Below, one piece after another: positions 50,899 to 59,245 of a stretch of 64,000 nucleotides of DNA. The notes under the pieces were generated by a model, which worked only from the letters and a program-made list of their open reading frames with translations, made no database searches and had not been told where the DNA came from. The stretch comes from CAZWCX01 sp964632945. GTDB taxonomy: Bacteria; Planctomycetota; MHYJ01; WSZJ01; CAZWCX01. Location: positions 62,001 to 126,000 of the forward strand of contig CAZWCX010000004.1 in NCBI GenBank assembly GCA_964632945.1, in the 5' to 3' direction. The position numbers and the translations under genes were made by a program. Position 1 is the first letter of the stretch, and each line of letters starts with the position of its first letter.

Positions 50899-51936
50899 AT
50901 GAATCGCACCCTGACCGGACTGATCCTCCTCGTCCTCCTGGCCGCTGTTGCGTTCGCCCTGGTGCCCGGCGTCGAGGGGCAGGACAAGGCCCGACTCCGC
51001 ATCGGCTTCAACACCTGGGTGGGGTACGGGCCGCTCTATGTCGCGCAGGAGAAAGGGTACTTCTCCGAGCACGGCCTCCAGGTCGAGTTGGAGCGCATCG
51101 AGGGGACCCCGGAGCGCCGCAGCGCGTTGATTGCCAAGCGGCTCGACATCCTCGGCTCGACCATCGACGATCTGATCGTCGGCGCCTCCCAGGGCGTCGA
51201 GGCGCGCCTCATCTGCGGCTGCGACGAGTCCAACGGCGCGGACGGAGTGCTGGTGAAAAACGACATCGCCTCGATCAAGGACCTCAAGGGCCGGTCGGTC
51301 GCCGTCCAGCCCGGGTTCGTCAACCACTTCTTCCTGCTTTACCTCCTCGACAGGGAAGGGATGTCGCCGGACGACGTCAAGATCGAGCCGATGGAGCCGG
51401 ACAAGGCCGGCGCAGCATTCGTCGCCGGCCAGCTCGACGTCGCGGTCACCTGGGAGCCGTGGCTTTCCAAGGCCAAGGAACGCCCGGACGGTAAGCTCCT
51501 TGCCACCAGCAAAGATGCCCCCGGCGTCATCGTCGACATCCTGATCGCGCGCAATGACCTGATCAAGGAGCGCGCCGGCGACTTGACCAAGCTGGTTCGC
51601 GCCTGGAATCAGGCCGTTGAGTTCTGCCGCACCAACGCCGACGAGGCGAATGAGATCATCGCCCGCAACATGGGTCTTTCCAAGGAAGAGGCCGCCGACA
51701 TGCTCTCCGGCGTGAACCTCTTCGGGGCGAAGGAGAATGAGAGCTACGTCAAGGGCGGAAAAGCCGCGGAAATCGCCGCCAAGTGCGCCGAACTGCTCTT
51801 CAAGGGGAAAGTGATCGAGACCAAGCCCGACGTCAAGTCGCTGATCTCCACGGACTTCGTCGGCGGGAGCGCGGAGCACCCGAAGAAGGGCGACCATCCC
51901 AAGAAGGGCGAACATCCGGATCATCCCAAGAAGTAG
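50899..51936 (+). CDS. ABC transporter substrate-binding protein (NMT1/SsuA-like)
   Basis: 345 residues. Signal peptide or anchor at about 5-25 (LTGLILLVLLAAVAFALVPG), no lipobox Cys. The mature part is a two-lobed binding protein: RIGFNTWVGYGPLYVAQEKG (start of lobe 1), GLQVELERIEGTPERRSALI, DLKGRSVAVQPGFVNHFFLL, then VAGQLDVAVTWEPWLSKAKE. These are features of the NMT1/THI5 and SsuA/TauA group, which binds sulfonates, nitrate, or thiamine precursors. The substrate cannot be set from sequence. The extreme C-terminus has HPKKGDHPKKGEHPDHPKK, an odd basic His-Pro tail. Permease and ATPase genes follow. Confidence 0.88.
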   Translation: MNRTLTGLILLVLLAAVAFALVPGVEGQDKARLRIGFNTWVGYGPLYVAQEKGYFSEHGLQVELERIEGTPERRSALIAKRLDILGSTIDDLIVGASQGVEARLICGCDESNGADGVLVKNDIASIKDLKGRSVAVQPGFVNHFFLLYLLDREGMSPDDVKIEPMEPDKAGAAFVAGQLDVAVTWEPWLSKAKERPDGKLLATSKDAPGVIVDILIARNDLIKERAGDLTKLVRAWNQAVEFCRTNADEANEIIARNMGLSKEEAADMLSGVNLFGAKENESYVKGGKAAEIAAKCAELLFKGKVIETKPDVKSLISTDFVGGSAEHPKKGDHPKKGEHPDHPKK

Positions 51937-52042
51937 TCGCGCATTCCCCCCGCGGGGCGCCGAACCGGAGCACCCTCCGGCCCGCGCCCCCGGCGGGGGG
52001 TCCGCGATCCCCTTCCCCACGATTTCAACCGCGGAACCGCCC
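51937..52042 (+). other. GC-rich spacer between binding protein and permease genes
   Basis: It holds two short hairpins: CCGGAG/CTCCGG (51965-51980) and CCCCC/GGGGG (51987-51999). Such spacers often protect the binding-protein message or lower permease expression. Confidence 0.4.
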
Positions 52043-52837
52043 ATGCAGCGACCCGTCTCCTGGTTCAAGCCCAAGGCGGCCATCCCCGTACGGGTCTACT
52101 GGATGATCGCGGCCGCCAGCTTCCTCCTGCTCCTGACCGCCTGGAGCCTGCTCACCTACACCGGTTGGGTCAAGCCCCTCTTTCTCCCCACGCCGACCCG
52201 CGTCCTCGGCAGTCTCTGGAACATGGCCCAGGGACGGATGTGGACCGACATCGGCGCGTCCTGCTACCGCATCGGCATGGGATTCCTCCTCTCGGCCGTC
52301 CTGGCCGTTCCCATCGGGCTGGCGATGGGCACCTTCAAGGCGGTCGAGGCCTTCATCGAACCGGTGAACGACTTCATCCGGTACCTCCCGGTGGTCTCGT
52401 TCATCCCCCTCTGCATCCTCTGGGTGGGCATCGGAGACGAACTGAAAATCGTCATCATCTTCATCGGCACCTTCTTCCAGATGCTCGTCCTCGTCGCCGC
52501 CGAGGTGACCAAGGTCCCGACGGAATTCCTCGAGATGACCTACACCCTGGGCGCCAGCCGCGCCCAGGTCGTCTGGAAAGTCATCGTCCCGGCCAGCCTG
52601 CCGGGGATCTTCGACACCATGCGGGTCTGCCTGGGGTGGGCCTGGTCGTACGTCGTGGTGGCGGAGATCGTGGCCTCGAGCTCGGGGCTCGGATTCATGG
52701 TGATGCAGGCTTCCCGCTTCCTCAAGACGGCGGACATCTTCGCCGGCATCGTCGTGATCGGCGCCCTCGGACTGCTCTCGGACTTCCTGCTCAAGCGCGC
52801 ACATGCCTGGCTGTTTCCGTGGAGTCCGCGCACGTGA
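52043..52837 (+). CDS. ABC transporter permease (SsuC/TauC-like)
   Basis: 264 residues with six predicted membrane helices, the first near residue 22 (WMIAAASFLLLLTAWSLLTY). The EAA loop that contacts the ATPase reads EFLEMTYTLGASRAQVVWKV, followed by IVPASLPGIFDTMRVCLGWAW, as expected for the BPD_transp_1 family of sulfonate/nitrate/taurine importers. Its stop overlaps the ATPase start (GTGA), so the two are translated in balance. Confidence 0.92.
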   Translation: MQRPVSWFKPKAAIPVRVYWMIAAASFLLLLTAWSLLTYTGWVKPLFLPTPTRVLGSLWNMAQGRMWTDIGASCYRIGMGFLLSAVLAVPIGLAMGTFKAVEAFIEPVNDFIRYLPVVSFIPLCILWVGIGDELKIVIIFIGTFFQMLVLVAAEVTKVPTEFLEMTYTLGASRAQVVWKVIVPASLPGIFDTMRVCLGWAWSYVVVAEIVASSSGLGFMVMQASRFLKTADIFAGIVVIGALGLLSDFLLKRAHAWLFPWSPRT

Positions 52838-53652
52838 CCGAAGCACAGGGGAAGCCGGGCGTCGACGTCGAGGTCCAGGGGGTCTCGCGCGTCTTCGAGG
52901 CCGCCGCCGGGCCCGTGGCGGTACTCGAGGACGTCACCTTCGACGTGCCGGACCGCGAGTTCGGCGTCATCCTCGGGCCCTCGGGATGTGGAAAAAGCAC
53001 GCTGCTGCGCATCATCGCGGGACTCGACTTCCCTTCGAAAGGCCGTGTCCTCGTGCACGGCCGGGAGATCGAGGGGCCGGGGCCGGAACGCGGCATGGTC
53101 TTCCAGTCCTACACCGCGTTCCCCTGGCTGAACGTGCGCGACAACATCCGCTTCGGCGCGTCGTTCCGCAAGGACGTGACGCCGGAACACGTCGATCGCC
53201 GCACCGATGAGCTGATCCAGTTGAGCGGCCTGTCCGGCTTCGAGGGGGCGTATCCGAACCGCATCTCCGGCGGCATGCGGCAACGCGTCGCCATTGCCCG
53301 CACCCTGATGGCCGATCCCGAGATCATCCTCATGGACGAGCCGTTCGGCGCCCTCGACGCGCAGACGCGAGAAGTCATGCAGGAGTCCCTGGTGCAGACC
53401 TGGGAGGCGCTCCACAAGACCATCCTCTTCGTCACGCACGACATCGAGGAAGCCCTGTTCCTGGCCGAGCGGATCTACGTCTTTTCCGCCCGTCCCGCCC
53501 GGCTGCGCCGCATCCTCCCGGTGCCCCTGCCGCGCCCGCGCACGTTCGAAGTGAAGACTTCGGCGCGATTCCTGGAGCTCAAGGCCGAAGTCATGGCGCT
53601 GGTCCGGCCGGACACGCTGGCCACCGCGGCAGAGAAGAACCGCGGTCGATGA
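52834..53652 (+). CDS. ABC transporter ATP-binding protein (SsuB/TauB-like)
   Basis: 272 residues from a GTG that overlaps the permease stop; a GTG at 52819 in the same frame is possible. All nucleotide-binding motifs are intact: Walker A GPSGCGKST, Q-loop FQSYTAFPWL, signature ISGGMRQRVAIARTL, Walker B ILMDEPFGALD, and H-loop FVTHDIEEALFL. It drives import by the complex with the two preceding genes. FPWLNVRDNIRFG is common in the nitrate/sulfonate subfamily. Confidence 0.93.
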   Translation: MTEAQGKPGVDVEVQGVSRVFEAAAGPVAVLEDVTFDVPDREFGVILGPSGCGKSTLLRIIAGLDFPSKGRVLVHGREIEGPGPERGMVFQSYTAFPWLNVRDNIRFGASFRKDVTPEHVDRRTDELIQLSGLSGFEGAYPNRISGGMRQRVAIARTLMADPEIILMDEPFGALDAQTREVMQESLVQTWEALHKTILFVTHDIEEALFLAERIYVFSARPARLRRILPVPLPRPRTFEVKTSARFLELKAEVMALVRPDTLATAAEKNRGR

Positions 53653-53799
53653 CGGCGGCCGGGGTATGCGACGGCCCAGCCCGCGCTACCGCGGGGGTTC
53701 GGCCGGACGCGCGAGCGCCTCCCCCCACCGACCGGATGCCGGGAATCCCGTCGCTCGCGCCGCCCCCCCCCGCAACCGCAATCCGGCAGCCCGGGACGG

Positions 53800-54666
53800 T
53801 CAGTCCCAGCGCACCCTCAGCCCGGGAATCGCGGCCTGCAACGCGCGCACCCCGTCCTCGCTCACCCCCGCACCGTAGAGGTCCAGTTCGCGCAGCGCGG
53901 GGAGCCTCTGCAGATGCCCCACCCCGCGATCGTCGACCCGCGTGCGTGACAGGTCCAACAGTTTCAGATTGCCGAGCCCGGCCACCGCGGCCATCCCGGC
54001 ACTCGAGACCTGCGTGCCGTAGAGGTCCAGATCCTCCAGGGCCGTCAGCCCCTTGAGATGCTCGAGACCGGCGTCTCCGATCGCCGTCCGGTCCAGCTGC
54101 AGGGAGAGCAGCCGCTTCATCCCCGCCAGATGAACCAGCCCCGCGTCCGTGACGGCCGTCCGCTCCAGCTTCAGCGTCACGAGGCCGGTGAGCCCGACGA
54201 GATGGATCATCCCCGCATCGGTGATGCGAGTTCCGCTGAGATCGAGCTCGCGCAGCGACACGCAGTTGGCCAGCCGCTCCAGCCCCGCATCGGAAACTCC
54301 CGTGTCCTCCAGGTCGAGCGCGCGCAACGCGGGAAGCGCGTCCAACCCGGCCAGGGCCGCGTCGGTGATCGGCGTGGAGCAGAGGTGCAACGTCTCCAGC
54401 GTCGGCCAGGAGCGGACCAAATCCACGTCCGCATCCCCGATCTTCACCCAGGAGAACGCCACCCCGACCACGGGCTTTCCGGGCCGTTTGACGTCGATGG
54501 CGACCGACCCGCCCAGGTCCTCGATCCGCTTGACGTTCGGGTCTTTCCCGCCTTTTTTTTCCATCCCGGCCTCCGGCGTCCCCGCGCCGTCCTGCGCGAA
54601 GCCCGCCGAGGCGGCAACGCCGATGACCACGAGAAGGAGAACGAGACGCGCCCGAGATCGATTCAT
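53800..54666 (-). CDS. Secreted leucine-rich repeat protein
   Basis: 288 residues. Signal peptide to about residue 24 (VVIGVAASAGFAQ). Seven or so repeats of about 24 residues follow, each of the form LxxLxLxxTxVTDAGLxxLxxL (for example LRALDLEDTGVSDAGLERLA and LVTLKLERTAVTDAGLVHLA). This cysteine-free, planctomycete-type LRR forms a curved solenoid for protein binding. Alone at the end of the minus-strand cassette, about 195 bases downstream of the cohesin-like lipoprotein gene; it may or may not share that transcript. Confidence 0.85.
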   Translation of the reverse strand: MNRSRARLVLLLVVIGVAASAGFAQDGAGTPEAGMEKKGGKDPNVKRIEDLGGSVAIDVKRPGKPVVGVAFSWVKIGDADVDLVRSWPTLETLHLCSTPITDAALAGLDALPALRALDLEDTGVSDAGLERLANCVSLRELDLSGTRITDAGMIHLVGLTGLVTLKLERTAVTDAGLVHLAGMKRLLSLQLDRTAIGDAGLEHLKGLTALEDLDLYGTQVSSAGMAAVAGLGNLKLLDLSRTRVDDRGVGHLQRLPALRELDLYGAGVSEDGVRALQAAIPGLRVRWD

Positions 54667-54861
54667 GGGTTCCTCCGAAGCGATTCCGTTCTTCGCGAGC
54701 GCGCAGTGTAGCCGAAGGCCGGGGGCGGGATCAATCTTCGCGCCGGGGTCGCGAATCGCCGTCTCGCCGCCCCCGCCGCGGACGGCCGGCCCCGACGGGA
54801 CCCCTGGGGCGCAGCGGGTGGATTCGGGAGTGGGGGCGGGGAGCGAACGCGCGCCGCAGGA

Positions 54862-55452
54862 TCAGCGCAGCGCTTCCACCCGGTCGGTGCTCAGCAGCAC
54901 GTCCCCCGGGATGGGGTTTCCCTCGGGATCCACCAGCGTATCGAGGGTGGCGCGGAGCGGCGAGACCCCCGGACCGGCGGAAGTGAAGAAGATCGTGGCG
55001 ATGCGCGTGCGCCCGGTCGGCGAAAGGCCGGCGGTCTGGAATCCCGCGATCGTGGTCGCGCCGGAGGAATACGTGGCCGGATTCGCGCGCGGCAGGTCGG
55101 GGAACTTGGAGAGATCGCCCGTCCCGACATCCTGGACGTGGAGGAACTGCGGGTCATAGTGCAGGGTGAGCGTGTACGCGCCCAGCGCCCGCTCCCGCGT
55201 ATCGATCCAGATCTCCACGTAGGGCGGCGAGACGACCCGGGACCGCGCCGCCAGCGCCGGGTCCACGGGCCCGGCGGCTTGGCCGGGAGCCCCGGGACGC
55301 TCCCGACGATCTTCCCGGGAGGTCTGTCCCCCCTCGGTCGACGCGGGTCCGGACTCCGCCTCCGTGCCTGCCTCCTTGCCGAATCCGAGCGAGGCGCAGC
55401 CCGGAACGGCGATCAGGATCCCGGCCAGGGTAAGCCGCGCGACGAGAGACAT
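54862..55452 (-). CDS. Lipoprotein with a cohesin-like domain
   Basis: 196 residues from the ATG at complement 55452, which has GAGG six bases upstream; a GTG at 55464 overlapping the previous stop is an alternative. Lipobox AVPGC with Cys19. After a disordered linker, residues 70-190 follow the cohesin beta-sandwich plan: VEIWIDTRERALGAYTLTLH, YDPQFLHVQDVGTGD, an ATYSSGATTIAGFQT strand pair, then RIATIFFTSAGPGVSPLRAT. Cohesins bind dockerins with Ca2+. The gene just upstream encodes an anti-sigma factor ending in a dockerin, so the two products are plausible partners. Cohesin assignment is by pattern, not search. Confidence 0.7.
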   Translation of the reverse strand: MSLVARLTLAGILIAVPGCASLGFGKEAGTEAESGPASTEGGQTSREDRRERPGAPGQAAGPVDPALAARSRVVSPPYVEIWIDTRERALGAYTLTLHYDPQFLHVQDVGTGDLSKFPDLPRANPATYSSGATTIAGFQTAGLSPTGRTRIATIFFTSAGPGVSPLRATLDTLVDPEGNPIPGDVLLSTDRVEALR

Positions 55453-55460
55453 CGGGAACC

Positions 55461-56699
55461 TCACTGCGTTCCGCCGACCACGCGGTTGGAGATGTGCATG
55501 GCGTCGGCAATGTCGACCTTTCCGTCCTGATTGGCGTCCGCGTGAGAGAGATCGACCTGCGAATCCCCGCGCAGGATCGCTCGCGTGATGAGCATGCTGT
55601 CCGCAATGTCGAGCCGGCCGTCACCGTTTACGTCTCCCGCCGGCCGGGAAGGATCCTGGGGCCGTGGCTTCGCACCCGCCGCGGGATCGCCGGCGGAAGC
55701 CGATTCACTCTTCCGCACAGGGTCCTGCAGAAGCCCCGCCGTCCGGCCGGGAACTGCGGGCGTGGGCGCGCGGCGGACGTCGAGACGGTCTTCGGGGAGC
55801 GGCCGCACGGGGCTCCGGGCGAACGTTCGCCCGCCGAAGCCCCCCTCCTTCGCGCGCTCGCCGTACGGCGCGGAATCGGCAGGCGACCCGGCGGCCACAC
55901 CTCGGGGCGCAGCGGAGTTCGCTTCCGCGGGTGCGCCGGAACCCGTGGTCGGGACGAGCGCGCCGGCCGAGGGACGCTGCCCGTCGAAGGTCGTGACCCC
56001 TCGAGGTTCCGCTGCCCCGTGGCCGGAACCCGTGGCGCCCGCGATCTGGCCCGCGGCGTGAGCGTCGGACTTTGCGTCCGCGGCGCCTTCGCGGGCGGAA
56101 GGCCGCCCCACGCTCCGATCCCCCGCCGTCAGGGCCCCCGTCCGTTCCCGCGCCAGGTCGCCCGCGCCGGCCTCGGACGGCACGCCGACCACGTCCTCGA
56201 GCCGCACGACGCCGCCGGTCGTCCCTTCCCCGGACTTCGCCACCGGAGCGGATCCCGCCCCGTTCGATTCAGGAAGCGGCTCCGTCAGCCAATTCCCCAG
56301 CGCCCCGACCAGGGCCGCCAGGAACAGGGCCGCCGCCCCAAGGGCGCCGAAGACTTGCCGCCGGCTCCAGGAAAACCGGGCTTCCACCGGCTCGTCATAG
56401 GAGCGTGCGCCCGCCGCCTCCTCCAGGTCGGCCGGCGCCTCCAGCCGCTGCTCCCGGGCTGCAGCGGCGATCCGCTCGAATTCCACCAGGAGCGCGTCCT
56501 CCAGCGCCTGGGGCACGAGCGGTTTGGAGCCCTCATGGACCGCGCGGATGCCGCGGACGAGCGCGCGAACGTCCTCCTGCCGGGCGCGACAGGTCGCGCA
56601 CCCCTGCAGATGGGTCCGCACGTCCAGCGACCCCGACCGTTCCAGGGTATGGTCGAGGAACGAGAGGATCACGTCATGGGTCAGTTCGGAACAGTCCAT
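55461..56699 (-). CDS. Membrane anti-sigma factor with a C-terminal type I dockerin
   Basis: 412 residues. The N-terminus is a zf-HC2 anti-sigma zinc finger: HLQGCATC (His30, Cys34, Cys37) with Cys3 or His8 as fourth ligand. One membrane helix at about 115-136 (VFGALGAAALFLAALVGALG). The outer part is a long low-complexity linker rich in Gly, Ala, Ser and Pro, and the last 58 residues form a dockerin: GDVNGDGRLDIADSMLITRA and ADANQDGKVDIADAMHISNR, two Ca2+-binding loops 36 residues apart. The sigma factor gene lies 134 bases upstream and a cohesin-like lipoprotein gene nine bases downstream. I infer that dockerin occupancy controls release of sigma. Confidence 0.88.
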   Translation of the reverse strand: MDCSELTHDVILSFLDHTLERSGSLDVRTHLQGCATCRARQEDVRALVRGIRAVHEGSKPLVPQALEDALLVEFERIAAAAREQRLEAPADLEEAAGARSYDEPVEARFSWSRRQVFGALGAAALFLAALVGALGNWLTEPLPESNGAGSAPVAKSGEGTTGGVVRLEDVVGVPSEAGAGDLARERTGALTAGDRSVGRPSAREGAADAKSDAHAAGQIAGATGSGHGAAEPRGVTTFDGQRPSAGALVPTTGSGAPAEANSAAPRGVAAGSPADSAPYGERAKEGGFGGRTFARSPVRPLPEDRLDVRRAPTPAVPGRTAGLLQDPVRKSESASAGDPAAGAKPRPQDPSRPAGDVNGDGRLDIADSMLITRAILRGDSQVDLSHADANQDGKVDIADAMHISNRVVGGTQ

Positions 56700-56832
56700 C
56701 CTTCTCCGTCCCCTCCGGAATCCCCGGGATCGTCAGCGGGCGGCTCCGGCCCTGTCCCGAGTCGCCGGGCGCCGACCCTGCCCGGCGGACTCCGCCGCCG
56801 CCATCTTTCAAGCGCGCAACCCGCGCCCGGGT

Positions 56833-57420
56833 TCACGAGGATCGCCGTCCCGACGGCTTTCGAAGTTGACCCAGGGCGATCCGCAACCGTTGCACGCCGA
56901 GGTGGATCCGCGACTTCACCGTCCCCAGCGGACAATCCACGATTCGGGAGATCTCCTCGTACGACATCTCCTGCGCCACGCGCAGAAGCAGGACTTCGCG
57001 GTAGATTTCCGGGAGATCGCGGAGCGCCCGCTCCAGGACGTCCTTGGCTTGTTCGCGATCGAGGGCCTCGCCGGGGTGGACCTCCTCGGGCGGGGGCAAC
57101 GTGTCGTCGAGGATGTCGCTGTACTGGATGCGCCGTTTCTTGCGCAGGATCGTGATCGCCAGGCTGCGGGCCACCCGAAACAGGAGCGTCGTGAACTTGG
57201 CGTTCGGCTCGTAGGTGGGAATCTTGCTGAACACGTAGCGAAACGTGTCCTGCAGGACGTCGAGCGCCTCGTCGCGATCGCGCAGCATGTGCGAGGCGAA
57301 CCGAACGACGGCATCGCGATGGCGGAGGTAGAGGACCGTGAACGCCTGCTCGTACCCTTCGCGGCAGAGCGCCATGAGGGCTTCGTCGGACTCGTCCTTG
57401 AGCTCGTCGTAGGCGGACAA
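56833..57420 (-). CDS. ECF-type RNA polymerase sigma factor
   Basis: 195 residues from a TTG at complement 57420 with GGGAGGAC five bases upstream; no earlier start is in place. Region 2 (about 15-85) includes FTVLYLRHRDAVVRFASHML, DALDVLQDTFRYVF-like 2.2 and FTTLLFRVARSLAITILRKK (2.4). Region 4 (about 125-185) has LPEIYREVLLLRVAQEMSYE, EISRIVDCPLGTVKSRIHLG, the helix-turn-helix that reads the -35 box. It is the first gene of a cassette with its anti-sigma factor. It probably also controls its own operon. Confidence 0.93.
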   Translation of the reverse strand: MSAYDELKDESDEALMALCREGYEQAFTVLYLRHRDAVVRFASHMLRDRDEALDVLQDTFRYVFSKIPTYEPNAKFTTLLFRVARSLAITILRKKRRIQYSDILDDTLPPPEEVHPGEALDREQAKDVLERALRDLPEIYREVLLLRVAQEMSYEEISRIVDCPLGTVKSRIHLGVQRLRIALGQLRKPSGRRSS

Positions 57421-57597
57421 GCGTCCTCCCGGGCGGGCAACCCGCAACGCGCGCCAGTATAGGCGCGGCCGGACCGGCCGGTCAATTATTTTTTTTGCGC
57501 CCCTTTTCGTTGCCGCCTTTGCGCGGCCCGTGCTAGGTTCGGGGCCGGCGGTCCCTCGCCCCGCCTCCCGAGCCCCATGTCCGAAGGAGCCTCCCCC
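57421..57597. promoter_or_regulatory. Divergent promoter region between the sigma factor and lysA
   Basis: The spacer of about 175 bases holds a T8 tract (57489-57496). On the plus strand TTGCCG (57510-57515) and TAGGTT (57534-57539) lie 18 bases apart, a weak lysA promoter candidate. An autoregulated sigma-factor promoter may lie on the other strand, but I cannot define it. Confidence 0.35.
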
Positions 57598-58878
57598 GTG
57601 GATCAGTTCCGTTATCGCCATGGAGAGTTGTACTGTGAGGAAGTCCCCGTCGAGAGGATCGTGCGCGAAGTCGGGACGCCCGTGTACGTCTACTCGCTGC
57701 AGACGGTCGTCGACCACTACCGAAAGATCGTGACCGCCTTCGAACCGGCCGCCCCCCTGGTTTGCTACTCGATCAAGGCCAACTCCTGTCTCGCCCTGCT
57801 GAAGATTCTCCACGAGCGCGGCTGCGGCTTCGATGTGGTCAGCGGCGGCGAGCTGTATCGGGCCTTGCGCGTCGGCGCCGACCCCAAGCGGATCGTATTC
57901 GCGGGTGTGGGCAAGTCGGATGCGGAGATCCGCGAGGGCCTCGCCGCGGGAATCCTCATGTTCAACGCCGAGTCCTGGGAGGAAATCGCGAACATCGACC
58001 GCATCGCCGGTTCGGAGGGACGTCGGGCCGACGTCGCCGTGCGCATCAACCCGGACGTCGATCCGGAAACGCACACCTACATCGCCACGGGCAAGAAAGA
58101 GAGCAAGTTCGGCGTCGATCTCGTCTACGCGCGCAGAATCCTGTCGGAACTGCGCGCGCTGAAAAACGTCCGGCTGATCGGCATCCACGTCCACATCGGC
58201 AGCCAGATCACCAAGGTGGAACCCTACGTCGAAGCGTTGGGGAAAGTCGCCGACTTCATCGAGGAAGTGCGCGCCGGCGGCCACACCGTCGAGTGGCTCG
58301 ACATGGGAGGCGGCTTCGGGATCTACTACAAGGACAAGACCGCCCGGCCGGCCGCGGAAATCGCCCAGGCCCTGCTCCCGGTCATCCAGCGGACGCGCTG
58401 CAAGCTCGCGCTCGAGCCCGGGCGCTTCATCGTCGGCAACGCCGGCATCCTCGTCACCCGCGTGGTCTACCGCAAGCCCTCCGGAGAGCGCATGTTCGCC
58501 ATTTGCGATGCCGGCATGAACGCACTCATCCGCCCCACCCTGTACGGCGCGTACCACGGGATCTGGCCGGTCAGGACCGACCCGACCGTCGAAGGGGAAC
58601 GACCCGACGAAGAGACGTGGAAGGGGCCTGCCCAGCCGACGGACGTCGTGGGTCCGATCTGCGAGAGCGGGGACTTCCTGGCCAAGGAACGACGTCTGCC
58701 GCCGCTGTCGCCGGGAGATCACCTCGCGGTCTTCAGTGCGGGGGCGTACGGATATGTCATGGCCTCGGTGTACAATTCCCACCCCCGGCCCGCCGAGGTC
58801 CTGGTCGACGGGGATCGGTACCGGGTGGTCACGCGTCGCGAATCCTACGACGAATTGATCCGGCTGGAAATGCCGTAA
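57598..58878 (+). CDS. lysA: Diaminopimelate decarboxylase
   Basis: 426 residues from the GTG at 57598, which has AAGGAG at the right distance; an ATG at 57577 would add seven residues. It makes L-lysine from meso-diaminopimelate, the last step of the pathway. The fold-type III features are present: CYSIKANSCLALLKILHERG with the PLP lysine, FDVVSGGELYRALRVGAD, HVHIGSQITKVEPYVEAL, LDMGGGFGI (phosphate loop), LEPGRFIVGNAGILVTRV, and CESGDFLAKERRLP, which includes the catalytic Cys from the partner subunit. No other lysine genes are near. Confidence 0.94.
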   Translation: MDQFRYRHGELYCEEVPVERIVREVGTPVYVYSLQTVVDHYRKIVTAFEPAAPLVCYSIKANSCLALLKILHERGCGFDVVSGGELYRALRVGADPKRIVFAGVGKSDAEIREGLAAGILMFNAESWEEIANIDRIAGSEGRRADVAVRINPDVDPETHTYIATGKKESKFGVDLVYARRILSELRALKNVRLIGIHVHIGSQITKVEPYVEALGKVADFIEEVRAGGHTVEWLDMGGGFGIYYKDKTARPAAEIAQALLPVIQRTRCKLALEPGRFIVGNAGILVTRVVYRKPSGERMFAICDAGMNALIRPTLYGAYHGIWPVRTDPTVEGERPDEETWKGPAQPTDVVGPICESGDFLAKERRLPPLSPGDHLAVFSAGAYGYVMASVYNSHPRPAEVLVDGDRYRVVTRRESYDELIRLEMP

Positions 58879-58900
58879 CCGAAGGGGCGCGAACGCAGCC

Positions 58901-58922
58901 GCTCGGGGCAACCGCCCCGAGC
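58901..58922 (+). terminator. lysA hairpin terminator
   Basis: Perfect nine-base stem GCTCGGGGC (58901-58909) / GCCCCGAGC (58914-58922), loop AACC, 22 bases after the stop. No T tract. Confidence 0.65.
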
Positions 58923-59116
58923 AGGACGGCCGTGCGCGCCTTGCGTATCCCGGTCGCGACGGGCAGGGGAATCAAGCCCGGAAGCCTTCCCGTCCGATAC
59001 CCTTCTCGGCGGCGATGGCGACCGTTCGCAGGCTTCCGTTGAACGCTGTGGGGCCCCGGGAGGGCCGGACCCACCTGCAAGTGCGCCACTTTTCCCCGCT
59101 TGTGTCCGGTTTTTGC

Positions 59117-59144
59117 TTGACAGGTTCAACCCGACGGCTACAAT
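59117..59144 (+). promoter_or_regulatory. Promoter of the HEAT/pseudo-receiver gene
   Basis: TTGACA (59117-59122), a 16-base spacer and TACAAT (59139-59144). It shares GGTTTTTGCTTGACA upstream and CAGCCGC downstream with the pilus-operon promoter at 11471. Confidence 0.8.
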
Positions 59145-59245
59145 CAGCCGCAATTCAAGGGTATTCCTGCACCAACGGTCCCGGGAGCGCGGAGCGCCGC
59201 GGCTTCCCTGGGAATGCGGGTCATCCGATCGAAGGAGGATGAGGA

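Larger units (their letters stand above)
58879..59245 (+). other. Intergenic region with terminator and promoter
   Basis: About 370 bases. It holds the lysA terminator (58901-58922) and the promoter at 59117-59144, with a leader of about 95 bases before the HEAT gene. No gene is credible here. Confidence 0.6.
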
